NCBI GenBank assembly: GCA_024742695.1
Contig: JANSXY010000001.1
Coordinates: 124,001-188,000, forward strand
Direction: 5' to 3'
Source of the DNA: Paracoccaceae bacterium
GTDB taxonomy: Bacteria; Pseudomonadota; Alphaproteobacteria; Rhodobacterales; Rhodobacteraceae
Length of the DNA stretch: 64,000 nt
Part shown: one piece after another, positions 25,021-33,142 of the stretch
Position numbering within the stretch: the stretch's first letter is position 1
Layout of the letters: each line of letters opens with the position of its first letter
Program-made: the position numbers and the translations under genes
Notes under the pieces: model-generated
What the model was told of the DNA's origin: nothing
Database searches by the model: none
Seen by the model: the letters and a program-made list of their open reading frames with translations, nothing else

Positions 25021-26532
25021 ATGGCGGCGCTGGACGAAAACCTCGCGCGGGCGAGGGGCTACCTGGCCCGCTGGGACGGGGCCATCGTGGCGAACCGGAT
25101 CGGCGGAGAGGATCGGCCCGCCGCCTCCGGCGCGACCTTTCAGACCTGTTCGCCCGTCGACATGGCGCCCCTGGCCCGCGTGGCCGCAAGCGACGCCCGG
25201 GATGTCGACGCCGCCGCCCGCGCCGCCGCTTCGGCCTTCCCGGCCTGGGCCGCGACGCCGGGGGCGGAACGCCGCCGCATCCTGCACCGGATCGCCGAGG
25301 CCATCGTGGCCCGCGCCGACGAGATCGCGCTGACCGAATGCCTCGACACCGGGCAGGCCCTGCGCTTCATGTCCAAGGCGGCGCTGCGCGGGGCCGAGAA
25401 CTTCCGCTTCTACGCCGACCGCGCGCCCGAGGCGCGCGACGGCAAGTCGATGTACGCGCCGGGGCAGATCAACATCTCGTCGCGCAGCCCGATCGGGCCG
25501 GTGGGGATCATCACGCCCTGGAACACGCCGTTCATGCTGTCGACCTGGAAGATCGCGCCGGCGCTGGCGGCGGGCTGCACGGTGGTGCACAAGCCCGCCG
25601 AACTGTCGCCCCTGACCGCGCGCCTGCTGATCGAGATCGCCGAAGAGGCGGGGCTGCCGCCCGGCGTGTGGAACCTTGTGAACGGCGATGGCGAAACCGC
25701 CGGCAAGGCGCTGTGCGAGCATCCGCTGATCCGCGCCATCGCCTTCATCGGGGAAAGCCGCACCGGGCAGGCGATCGTCGCGCAGGGCGCGGCGACGCTG
25801 AAGCGGGTGCACCTGGAACTGGGCGGCAAGAACCCGGTGATCGTCTTCGCCGATGCCGATCTCGACCGCGCCGCCGAGGCCGCGGTGTTCATGATCTACT
25901 CGCTCAACGGCGAACGCTGCACCTCGTCCTCGCGGCTTCTGGTCGAGGACAGCGTTCATGATGCCGTGGTCGCACGGGTGGCGGAAAAGGCGGCACGCAT
26001 CAGGCTGGGCCATCCCCTGGACCCCGAAACGGTCATCGGCCCGCTGATCGGGCCGGGGCACGAGGCCAAGGTGCTGTCCTACATGGACAAGGCCCGCGCC
26101 GCGGGCGCGCGGATCGCGGCGGGGGGCCAAAAGGTCGGCGAGGCGGGCTGCTATGTCGCGCCGACGCTGTTTGCCGGCGCCACGAACGACATGGCGATCG
26201 CGCAGGAGGAAATCTTCGGCCCGGTCCTCACCGCGATCCCGTTCTCGGGCGAGGCCGAGGCGGTGGCGCTGGCCAATGCCGTGCCCTACGGCCTCGCCGC
26301 CTATATCTGGACGCGCGACACCGGCCGGGCGTTGCGGGTGTCGGATGCGGTGGAGGCGGGGATGGTCTGGGTCAATTCCGAGAACGTGCGGCACCTGCCC
26401 ACGCCGTTCGGGGGCGTCAAGGCCAGCGGCATCGGCCGCGACGGCGGCGACTGGTCGTTCGAGTTCTACATGGAAACCAAGAACGTGGCCTTCGCCACCG
26501 GCGACCACGCGATCCCGAGACTGGGAGGCTGA
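25021..26532 (+). CDS. hpaE: 5-carboxymethyl-2-hydroxymuconate semialdehyde dehydrogenase
   Basis: A 503-residue NAD-dependent aldehyde dehydrogenase. The start at 25021 follows GGGAGGGCGGGG; an upstream in-frame ATG overlaps the operator and has no ribosome site. Catalytic Glu266 (HLELGGKNP) and Cys300 (NGERCTSSSRL) are present, as is the cofactor segment NTPFMLSTWKIAPALAAG. By context it oxidises the ring-cleavage product of homoprotocatechuate to 5-carboxymethyl-2-hydroxymuconate. It is followed after one base by hpaD. Confidence 0.95.
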   Translation: MAALDENLARARGYLARWDGAIVANRIGGEDRPAASGATFQTCSPVDMAPLARVAASDARDVDAAARAAASAFPAWAATPGAERRRILHRIAEAIVARADEIALTECLDTGQALRFMSKAALRGAENFRFYADRAPEARDGKSMYAPGQINISSRSPIGPVGIITPWNTPFMLSTWKIAPALAAGCTVVHKPAELSPLTARLLIEIAEEAGLPPGVWNLVNGDGETAGKALCEHPLIRAIAFIGESRTGQAIVAQGAATLKRVHLELGGKNPVIVFADADLDRAAEAAVFMIYSLNGERCTSSSRLLVEDSVHDAVVARVAEKAARIRLGHPLDPETVIGPLIGPGHEAKVLSYMDKARAAGARIAAGGQKVGEAGCYVAPTLFAGATNDMAIAQEEIFGPVLTAIPFSGEAEAVALANAVPYGLAAYIWTRDTGRALRVSDAVEAGMVWVNSENVRHLPTPFGGVKASGIGRDGGDWSFEFYMETKNVAFATGDHAIPRLGG

Positions 26533-26533
26533 G

Positions 26534-27514
26534 ATGCCCGTGCCCGCACCGAACCTGACCCCGCCGTTCAACACCGTGCGGCTGAGCCACGTGGTGCTGG
26601 GGGCGACCGATCTGGAGGCCTCGCGCCGGTTCTACGAAACGACGCTGGGCCTGCAGGTCACCGATGCCGACGCCGACGCGGTCTATTTCCGGGGCATGGA
26701 GGAACGCGGCCATCATTGCCTCGTGCTGCGCCGGGCCACGACGGCGACGGCGCAGGCGGTGTGCTTCAAGGTCTGGTCCGAGGCCGATCTCGATGCCGCC
26801 GCGGCGTTCTTCCGGGGCCAGGGCCGGCCGGTGGCCTGGGTGGAGCGGCCGTTCCAGGGCCGCACCCTGCGGTCTTCCGATCCGCACGGCCTGCCGGTGG
26901 AGTTCTATCACCGGATGGACCGGCTGCCGCCGATCCATCAGCGCTACGCGCTCTATCGCGGGGTCAAGCCGCTCAGGATCGATCATTTCAACTGCTTCTC
27001 GCCCGATGTCGATGCCTCCGTGGCGTTCTGGTCGGCGATGGGGTTCCGGGTGACCGAATACACCGAGGATGCCGAAACCCGCCGGCTCTGGGCCGCCTGG
27101 TTGCACCGCAAGGGCGGGGTGCACGACATGGCCTTCACCAACGGCCTTGGGCCGCGGCTGCACCATGTCGCCTTCTGGGTGCCGAACCCGATGAACATCA
27201 TCGACCTGCTCGACCTGATGTCGACGACCGGCTACGTCGGCAACATCGAGCGGGGGCCGGGCCGGCACGGGATATCGAACGCCTTTTTCCTTTACATCCG
27301 CGACCCGGACGGGCACCGGGTGGAGATCTACTGTTCCGACTACCAGACGGTCGATCCCGATCACGAACCGATCCACTGGGATCTGACCGATCCGCAGCGC
27401 CAGACGCTGTGGGGCGCGCCCGCGCCGCGGTCGTGGTTCGAGGAGGGCACGCTGTTCGAGGGGCTTGACCCGGCGCCGCCGACACTGGCCGCGCAGCCGA
27501 TCGTCGCGCCATGA
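26534..27514 (+). CDS. hpaD: 3,4-dihydroxyphenylacetate 2,3-dioxygenase
   Basis: A 326-residue type I extradiol dioxygenase made of two vicinal-oxygen-chelate domains. Metal ligands are His151 (RIDHFNCF), His211 (LHHVAFW) and Glu264 (HRVEIYCSDY), with His197 as the likely acid-base. It cleaves the ring of homoprotocatechuate next to the hydroxyl pair, using Fe(II) or Mn(II) and O2. The C-terminal tail (IHWDLTDPQRQTLWGAPAP) matches HPCD enzymes that close over the active site. GGGAGGCTGAG precedes the ATG. Confidence 0.95.
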   Translation: MPVPAPNLTPPFNTVRLSHVVLGATDLEASRRFYETTLGLQVTDADADAVYFRGMEERGHHCLVLRRATTATAQAVCFKVWSEADLDAAAAFFRGQGRPVAWVERPFQGRTLRSSDPHGLPVEFYHRMDRLPPIHQRYALYRGVKPLRIDHFNCFSPDVDASVAFWSAMGFRVTEYTEDAETRRLWAAWLHRKGGVHDMAFTNGLGPRLHHVAFWVPNPMNIIDLLDLMSTTGYVGNIERGPGRHGISNAFFLYIRDPDGHRVEIYCSDYQTVDPDHEPIHWDLTDPQRQTLWGAPAPRSWFEEGTLFEGLDPAPPTLAAQPIVAP

Positions 27515-28374
27515 GGCCGCGGCTGGCGACCGTCGAGGCCGGGGGCGCGCGGCTTTGGGGCCTGGTGACGCCGGGCGAGGGGTTCGTCGCGCTCTCGCCC
27601 GACCATCCGCAATGGCCGTCGCTGGGTGCGGTGATCGCCGCCGGGGCGCTGCCGCAGGTGATCGGCGCGGGGGCGGGGCGGGCGGAAACCCACGCGCCCG
27701 GCAGCTTTCGCTGGCGGATCCCGGTGCCCGACCCCGAGAAGATCGTCTGCGTCGGCGTCAACTTTCCCGATCGAAACGCCGAATACCGTGACGGGCAGGC
27801 GGCGCCGCCCAACATGTCGCTCTTCGTGCGGTTCCCGCGCAGCTTCACCGGCCACGGCGAACCGCTGATCCGGCCGCCGGAAAGCCCGCAGCTGGATTAC
27901 GAGGGCGAGATCGCGGTGGTGATCGGGCGGGGCGGTCGCCGGATTCCCGAGGCCGAGGCGCTGGCGCATGTCGCGGCGCTGACGATCTGCAACGAGGGCA
28001 CGATCCGCGACTGGGTGCGGCATGCCAAGTTCAACGTCACCCAGGGCAAGAACTGGGACCGGTCCGGCGCGATGGGGCCCTGGCTGGTGCCGTTCGACGA
28101 TCCCGCGCAGATCGCCGACGTGCGGATCGCCACGCGGGTCAACGGCGAGACGCGGCAGGACGACCGGACCGGGCGCATGCTGTTCCCGGTGGCCCGGCAG
28201 ATCGCCTATATCTCCACCTTCACGACGCTGGTGCCGGGTGACATCATCGTCACCGGCACGCCCACCGGCGCCGGGGCGCGGTTCGATCCGCCGCGGTTCC
28301 TGGTGCCCGGCGATATCGTCGAGGTCGAGGCCGAGGGGATCGGGGTCTTGCGCAACACGGTGGCCGACGAATGA
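27511..28374 (+). CDS. hpaG: FAH-family decarboxylase/isomerase, single-domain HpaG
   Basis: A 287-residue fumarylacetoacetate-hydrolase-family protein. Metal-binding elements are LDYEGEIAVVIG, a later Asp/Lys segment (AKFNVTQGKNWDRSGAMGP) and GDIIVTGTPTGAG. It decarboxylates 5-oxo-pent-3-ene-1,2,5-tricarboxylate to 2-hydroxyhepta-2,4-dienedioate in the Hpa pathway. Enterobacterial HpaG has two FAH domains (about 430 residues); this one has a single domain and probably dimerises. Overlaps hpaD (ATGA at 27511) and hpaH (ATGA at 28371). Confidence 0.88.
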   Translation: MRPRLATVEAGGARLWGLVTPGEGFVALSPDHPQWPSLGAVIAAGALPQVIGAGAGRAETHAPGSFRWRIPVPDPEKIVCVGVNFPDRNAEYRDGQAAPPNMSLFVRFPRSFTGHGEPLIRPPESPQLDYEGEIAVVIGRGGRRIPEAEALAHVAALTICNEGTIRDWVRHAKFNVTQGKNWDRSGAMGPWLVPFDDPAQIADVRIATRVNGETRQDDRTGRMLFPVARQIAYISTFTTLVPGDIIVTGTPTGAGARFDPPRFLVPGDIVEVEAEGIGVLRNTVADE

Positions 28375-29168
28375 CCGACGCGATCGCGACCGCCGCCGCG
28401 GCGCTTTTCGAGGCCGAGCGCAGCGGTCGGCAGATCGGGCTTCTGAGCCGCGCCCATCCCGCATGGGGGCTGGACGAGGCCTATGCGGTGCAGGGCGCGC
28501 TGGTGGCGGCCAAGGTGGCGGCGGGCGCGCGGCCGGTGGGCTGGAAGATCGGCCTGACGAGCCGCGCGATGCAGCAGGCGCTGGGGATCGACACGCCCGA
28601 TTCCGGCGTGATCCTCGACGACATGCTGTTCGACAGCGGCGCGACGGTGTCGAAAGGGCGGTTCATCCAGCCCCGGATCGAGGCGGAAATCGCCTTCGTC
28701 ATGGCAAGCGATCTTGCCGGGGCGGAGGTGGACCGCGCCGACGTGCTGGCCGCGACCGGGGCGGTGGCGCCCTGCCTGGAAATCCTCGACACCCGCATCC
28801 GCCGCGCCGATCCCGAAACCGGGCAACCCCGCACGATCGTCGATACGGTGGCCGACAATGCCGCCAATGCCGGGCTTGTCCTCGGGGCCCAGCGGCACCC
28901 GCCGCAGGCCTTCGACCTTGCCCGCGTCGGCGCCGTGGTGCGCCGCGACGGGGTGGTGGAGGAAACCGGCCTTGGCGCCGGGGTGCTGGGCGACCCGGTG
29001 ATCGGGCTGGTCTGGCTGGTGCACCGGCTGGCGCGCTACGGGCAGGGGCTGAAGGCCGGCGAGGTGGTGCTCTCGGGGTCTTTCATCCGGCCGGTGGAAT
29101 GCCCGCCGGGCAGCCGCATCGCCGCCGATTTCGGTGCGTTCGGGCGGGTCGACATCGCCTTCGCCTGA
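28371..29168 (+). CDS. hpaH: 2-oxo-hept-4-ene-1,7-dioate hydratase
   Basis: A 265-residue member of the hydratase/decarboxylase (HpaH/MhpD) family. GWKIGLTSRAMQQALGIDTPDSG, PRIEAEIAFVM, and GEVVLSGSFIRPV are characteristic. It adds water to 2-oxo-hept-4-ene-1,7-dioate, the step before the final aldolase (HpaI), which is not encoded in this window. Last gene of the hpa operon, followed by a strong bidirectional terminator. Confidence 0.94.
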   Translation: MTDAIATAAAALFEAERSGRQIGLLSRAHPAWGLDEAYAVQGALVAAKVAAGARPVGWKIGLTSRAMQQALGIDTPDSGVILDDMLFDSGATVSKGRFIQPRIEAEIAFVMASDLAGAEVDRADVLAATGAVAPCLEILDTRIRRADPETGQPRTIVDTVADNAANAGLVLGAQRHPPQAFDLARVGAVVRRDGVVEETGLGAGVLGDPVIGLVWLVHRLARYGQGLKAGEVVLSGSFIRPVECPPGSRIAADFGAFGRVDIAFA

Positions 29169-29181
29169 CCCCCGAAAGCGA

Positions 29182-29204
29182 AAGGGCGGCCGCTGGCCGC
29201 CCTT
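29182..29204. terminator. Bidirectional terminator between hpaH and mepK-like gene
   Basis: AAGGGCGGCC (29182-29191) pairs with GGCCGCCCTT (29195-29204) around a 3-base loop. It sits between convergent genes (hpaH stop 29168, opposite stop 29230). The flanking A-rich (GAAAGCGAAA) side gives a T-rich tail on the minus strand. Confidence 0.85.
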
Positions 29205-29229
29205 GCCGAACCCTGCGACGCGGGGCGTT

Positions 29230-29799
29230 TCAGCCGCCCCAGGTCCGCACCGGGCCACAATCCATGTGGACGAAGTTCGAGCGTGAGTACTTGCCAACGC
29301 CGCCTGCGTTGCAGGCCGTCGCCGCGCGGTACATCTGCGAGACCGAGCGCGACTTGAGCCGCAGATCCGCCGCCTGGCCCTTGAGATGCAGCGAGTCCTT
29401 GGCGACCCCGCGCGAGCGCGAGCGCAGCATCGCGTTGGTCTCGGGCGAGCGGTAGCCCGACAGCAGCATGTAGGGTTCGGAGGTGTCCATCAGCCGGTGC
29501 GCCGCCGCCGCGATATCCACCGTGCGCGGATCGATCGCTCGATGCCGGTTGTTGCGCCAGTCGCGCATGAAGTGGTTGATCTCGTCGAGTGCCTCGGGGA
29601 TGTACTCGCCCTCGATCCAGTAGATGGTATCGAGCATCTCGCCGGTCCGGCCGGAATACATGCGAATGCGGCGTATATCGCCTGCGCCGCGCAGGAAGCC
29701 GAAGGCATTCGACGCGCTGGGAGCGGCAACCACCGCCGTTGCGGCGAACGCCCCGAGAAGACCGCGGCGCGTGATGGCCGCTGTTCCGATTGTCGTCAT
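29230..29799 (-). CDS. MepK-like (YcbK/DUF882) murein endopeptidase
   Basis: A 189-residue exported protein. The start at 29799 gives a twin-arginine-type leader (ITRRGLLGAFAATAVVAAPS). The mature part is a DUF882/peptidase M15-like domain: GYRSPETNAML, then DSLHLKGQAADLR (zinc ligands His and Asp) and NFVHMDCG (third His). E. coli MepK (YcbK) cleaves peptidoglycan cross-links, preferring 3-3 links. It is divergent from an L,D-transpeptidase gene, the enzyme class that makes 3-3 links; the same neighbours (ycbB, ycbK) lie together in E. coli. Confidence 0.88.
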   Translation of the reverse strand: MTTIGTAAITRRGLLGAFAATAVVAAPSASNAFGFLRGAGDIRRIRMYSGRTGEMLDTIYWIEGEYIPEALDEINHFMRDWRNNRHRAIDPRTVDIAAAAHRLMDTSEPYMLLSGYRSPETNAMLRSRSRGVAKDSLHLKGQAADLRLKSRSVSQMYRAATACNAGGVGKYSRSNFVHMDCGPVRTWGG

Positions 29800-30107
29800 C
29801 CGATCTCGCCTGTCCTGTCTTTGTCTCTGCGTTTCAGCAGGTTGCTTGGCGTTTCCGTCCTGTCCGACCTCTCTATGACACAAGACGAATCATGGGCCAA
29901 CCGTTCATTCCGCCGCAGCGGTGGCGGCAGCCACGAATAGGCGAATTTTCGCTTAAGCCGCGAAATCGCCAACTGTTGCGCGAAATCCACGCTTCGGGCC
30001 GTTCTGGCGAAGTCGTGACCGGGAAAACCGCCTGCCTTGTCCGACTGACACTTTATCAACCCGCGGCCGGCATCGTATGACTGTCGGGTATTGCTGCCGA
30101 GGATGTC
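29800..30107. other. Divergent promoter region, no gene seen
   Basis: This 308-base region separates the divergent endopeptidase and L,D-transpeptidase genes. It is noticeably less GC-rich than neighbouring coding DNA. I see no credible coding frame, and no palindrome strong enough to name an operator. It must hold promoters for both genes. Confidence 0.6.
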
Positions 30108-31712
30108 ATGACAAACACAGGTACCCTGCGGGGCGTGACGCTGTCCCTGCTCGTTTCCTTCAGCGCGCTCATGCTGGCGGCGCCGCCGGCCGGGGCCGCG
30201 GTGACGGCCTATGTGCAATCGGTGGCCGAGGCCGCGTCGGACGACGCCGCCGTCGCGGCCTTCTACCGCGAGCGGGAGTTCCAGCCGATCTGGACATCGA
30301 AGGCCGATGCCGCGCGCCGCGCGGCGTTCTTCCACGCGCTGGAGTCGGTCGAGACCCACGGCCTGCCCGCCGCGCGCTACGATGCCGCCGGCCTGCGCGC
30401 CGCTTTCGAGGCGACGCGGTCGGAACGCGATCGCGGCCGCCTGGAAGTGGCGATGTCCAAGGCCTTCCTGGCCTATGCCCGCGATATCGGCACCGGCATG
30501 CTCGATCCCGCCAGCGTCGACGACGGGATCAAGCGCGAGGTTCTGCGCCGCGACCCGGTCGAAACGCTGCGCGCCTTCGCGGCCTCCGATCCGGCGGCGT
30601 TCCTGCGCGCGCTGCCGCCGCAGTCGCAGACCTACGCGCAGTTGCGCAAGGCCCGGATCGACCTGGTCCGCGCGGCCGAACGCGGCGGCTGGGGCCCGAT
30701 CGTGTCCGCCGGCAAGCTGGAACCCGGCGCCTCTGGCCCGGCCGTCGTGGCGCTGCGCGACCGGCTGATGGCGATGGGCTACCTGCCGCGCACCGCCACG
30801 CAGACCTATGACGCCGCGATCCAGAAGGCCGTGCAGCTGTTCCAGATCGACAACGGGTTGATCGCCGACGGCATCGCCGGCCAGGGCACGCTGGACGAGA
30901 TCAACCGCGGGCCGGAGCAGCGCCTGCAAGCGGTCCTCGTGGCGCTGGAGCGGTTGCGCTGGATGAACGGCTTCGAACTGGGCGACCGGCACATCTGGGT
31001 CAACCTGCCGGAGTTCACCGCGCGGATCGTCGATGATGGCAAGGTGACCTTCGAGACGATCACCGTGGTCGGCATGAACCAGCACGACCGCCGCAGCCCG
31101 GAATTCTCCGACGAGATGGAGCACATGGTCGTCAACCCGACGTGGAACGTGCCACGGTCGATCGCGGTGCGCGACTATCTGCCGAAACTGCAGCAGAACC
31201 CCAATGCCGCCGGCTACATGCGCCTGATCGATGCGTCGGGCCGGGTGGTCGACCGCAACGCCGTGGATTTCACGCAGTTCACGCCGGCGACCTTCCCGTT
31301 CGACATGAAGCAGCCGCCGTCGAACAGCAACGCGCTCGGCCTCGTGAAATTCATGTTCCCGAACCGGCACAACATCTATCTGCACGATACTCCGTCGAAG
31401 AACCTGTTCGAACGCGAGGTGCGGGCCTATTCCTCGGGCTGCATCCGGCTCGGGCAGCCGTTCGAATTCGCCTACCAGCTGCTTGAACGGCAAAGCGCGG
31501 ACCCGCGCGGCCTGTTCCACAGCACGCTCGACAGCGGCCGCGAGACGATGATCGAGCTGGAGCGTCACATCCCGGTGCATATCGTCTATTTCACCGCCTG
31601 GCCGGATGCGAAGGGCCGGATGACCTACCGGCGCGATCTCTACGGCCGCGACGGGCGGATTTTCGACGCGCTGGCGGCGGCCGGGGTTTCGCTCGTGCCG
31701 CCGCGCGGCTAA
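30108..31712 (+). CDS. L,D-transpeptidase, YcbB/LdtD-like
   Basis: A 534-residue periplasmic enzyme. Signal peptide about residues 1-30 (cleavage near PAGA). The order is an N-terminal scaffold domain, a peptidoglycan-binding PG_binding_1 domain (about 205-265: SGPAVVALRDRLMAMGYL) and a YkuD catalytic domain (about 295-475). The catalytic motif HDTPSKNLFE...RAYSSGCIRLG holds Cys445. It forms 3-3 cross-links between meso-diaminopimelate residues, or anchors proteins to peptidoglycan. The long YcbB-like architecture rather than the short ErfK type is clear. Divergent from the MepK-like gene. Confidence 0.93.
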   Translation: MTNTGTLRGVTLSLLVSFSALMLAAPPAGAAVTAYVQSVAEAASDDAAVAAFYREREFQPIWTSKADAARRAAFFHALESVETHGLPAARYDAAGLRAAFEATRSERDRGRLEVAMSKAFLAYARDIGTGMLDPASVDDGIKREVLRRDPVETLRAFAASDPAAFLRALPPQSQTYAQLRKARIDLVRAAERGGWGPIVSAGKLEPGASGPAVVALRDRLMAMGYLPRTATQTYDAAIQKAVQLFQIDNGLIADGIAGQGTLDEINRGPEQRLQAVLVALERLRWMNGFELGDRHIWVNLPEFTARIVDDGKVTFETITVVGMNQHDRRSPEFSDEMEHMVVNPTWNVPRSIAVRDYLPKLQQNPNAAGYMRLIDASGRVVDRNAVDFTQFTPATFPFDMKQPPSNSNALGLVKFMFPNRHNIYLHDTPSKNLFEREVRAYSSGCIRLGQPFEFAYQLLERQSADPRGLFHSTLDSGRETMIELERHIPVHIVYFTAWPDAKGRMTYRRDLYGRDGRIFDALAAAGVSLVPPRG

Positions 31713-31757
31713 GTCTTCGGCCATGCCGGGCAATCGGACCCGGCGGCAGGAGCAGCG

Positions 31758-32861
31758 ATGACGCGGACGCTTGCTGAGATCGCCGCGGCGCTTGGCGCGC
31801 GGGTCGAGGGCCTGGCGGAGATCGCCGTGCGCGGGGCGGCCGAACCGGCCAGCGCCGGGCCCGAGGATCTGGCGCTGGCGATGGACCCGAAATATGCCGA
31901 GGCTCTGGCGGCGGGCGGTGCGCGCGCCGCGATCCTTTGGCCCGGCGCCGACTGGCGGGCGATGGGGCTGGAGGCCGCGATCCTCGTGGCGCGGCCCAGG
32001 TTGGCGATGGCCGGCCTGACCCGCGCCTTCGATGCCGGCCCGGATATCGCGGCGGGGATCCATCCCGCGGCGGTGATCGACCCGAGGGCCGAGATCGGCG
32101 CGGGTGCCGCCGTCGGTCCGCTGACCGTGATCGGCGCGGGAACCCGGATCGGGCCGGGGGCGCGGATCGCCGCGCAGGTCTTCATCGGTCGTGACGTGAC
32201 GGTCGGCGCGGATGCGCTGATCCTCGCCGGCGCGCGGATCATGGACAGGGTGCGGATCGGCGACCGGTTCGTCTGCCAGCCGGGCGCGGTGATCGGGGCC
32301 GACGGGTTTTCCTTCGTCACGCCGGAGAAATCCGGGGTGGAAGAAGTGCGCGAGACGCTGGGGCAAAGGTCGCAGGCGCGCGATCAGTCCTGGGTGCGGA
32401 TTCACTCCCTGGGCACCGTCGAGATCGGCGACGACGTGGAGATCGGGGCAAATTCCGCGATCGATCGCGGCACGATCCGCGCCACCCGGATCGGGTCCGG
32501 CACGAAACTCGACAACCTCGTTCATGTCGGCCACAACGTCGAGATCGGCCGCGATTGCCTGCTGTGCGGGCAGGTCGGCATCGCCGGCTCGGCGCGGATC
32601 GGCGACCGGGTGGTGATGGGCGGGCAGTGCGGCGTGTCCGACAACATCTTCGTCGGCGACGACGTGGTGGCCGGCGGCGCGACCAAGATCTTTTCCAACG
32701 CACCGGCGGGCCGGGTGCTGCTGGGTTCGCCGGCCTTGAAGATGGACACCCATGTGGAAGCGTGGAAGAACATCCGCAGGCTGCCGCGCCTGTTCGCCCA
32801 GGTGGCCGAACTTCGGGCGGCGGCGCGGCGCGGGCCGGGCAACGGGACGGAAGAACCATGA
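31758..32861 (+). CDS. lpxD: UDP-3-O-acylglucosamine N-acyltransferase
   Basis: A 367-residue LpxD. The N-terminal uridine-binding domain covers about residues 1-95. A left-handed beta-helix of hexapeptide repeats follows (IHPAAVIDPRAEIGAGAAVG onward), with the catalytic His in NLVHVGHNVEIG. A C-terminal helix ends the protein. LpxD adds the second hydroxyacyl chain in lipid A synthesis from acyl-ACP. In many proteobacteria lpxD lies between skp and fabZ; here that place (62.03-62.10 kb) is empty and lpxD instead heads a small operon with an ACP and a ketosynthase. Confidence 0.92.
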   Translation: MTRTLAEIAAALGARVEGLAEIAVRGAAEPASAGPEDLALAMDPKYAEALAAGGARAAILWPGADWRAMGLEAAILVARPRLAMAGLTRAFDAGPDIAAGIHPAAVIDPRAEIGAGAAVGPLTVIGAGTRIGPGARIAAQVFIGRDVTVGADALILAGARIMDRVRIGDRFVCQPGAVIGADGFSFVTPEKSGVEEVRETLGQRSQARDQSWVRIHSLGTVEIGDDVEIGANSAIDRGTIRATRIGSGTKLDNLVHVGHNVEIGRDCLLCGQVGIAGSARIGDRVVMGGQCGVSDNIFVGDDVVAGGATKIFSNAPAGRVLLGSPALKMDTHVEAWKNIRRLPRLFAQVAELRAAARRGPGNGTEEP

Positions 32862-33142
32862 CTGACAGCGTCCGGGACACGGTGATCGGGATCATCGCGC
32901 AGCAGGCGGTGCTGGACCCCGCCGAGGTCGAGATGACCGCCTCGCTCGACGATCTGGGCATCGACAGCCTCGGCCTCGTCGAGGCGATCTTCGCGATCGA
33001 GGAGGCGTTCGACGTCTCGGTGCCGTTCAACGCCAACGACCCGTCCGAGAACGCCGAGTTCGACATCTCGTCGGTCGCCGCGATCGTCGCCGCGGTCGAG
33101 GCGCTGGTGGCGGGGAAAGACGCCGCCGAAGACCGGGCCTGA
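32858..33142 (+). CDS. Dedicated acyl carrier protein
   Basis: A 94-residue acyl carrier protein. The phosphopantetheine attachment site is Ser37 in LGIDSLGLVEAIFAIEE. It is acidic, with helices before and after the DSL motif, as expected. A longer-than-usual segment VSVPFNANDPSENAEFDISS follows helix II. Coupled by ATGA overlap to lpxD and by a one-base TGATG overlap to the ketosynthase. It is therefore a specialised carrier (NodF- or AcpXL-like in role) rather than the general AcpP. The acyl chain it carries is unknown. Confidence 0.9.
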   Translation: MTDSVRDTVIGIIAQQAVLDPAEVEMTASLDDLGIDSLGLVEAIFAIEEAFDVSVPFNANDPSENAEFDISSVAAIVAAVEALVAGKDAAEDRA

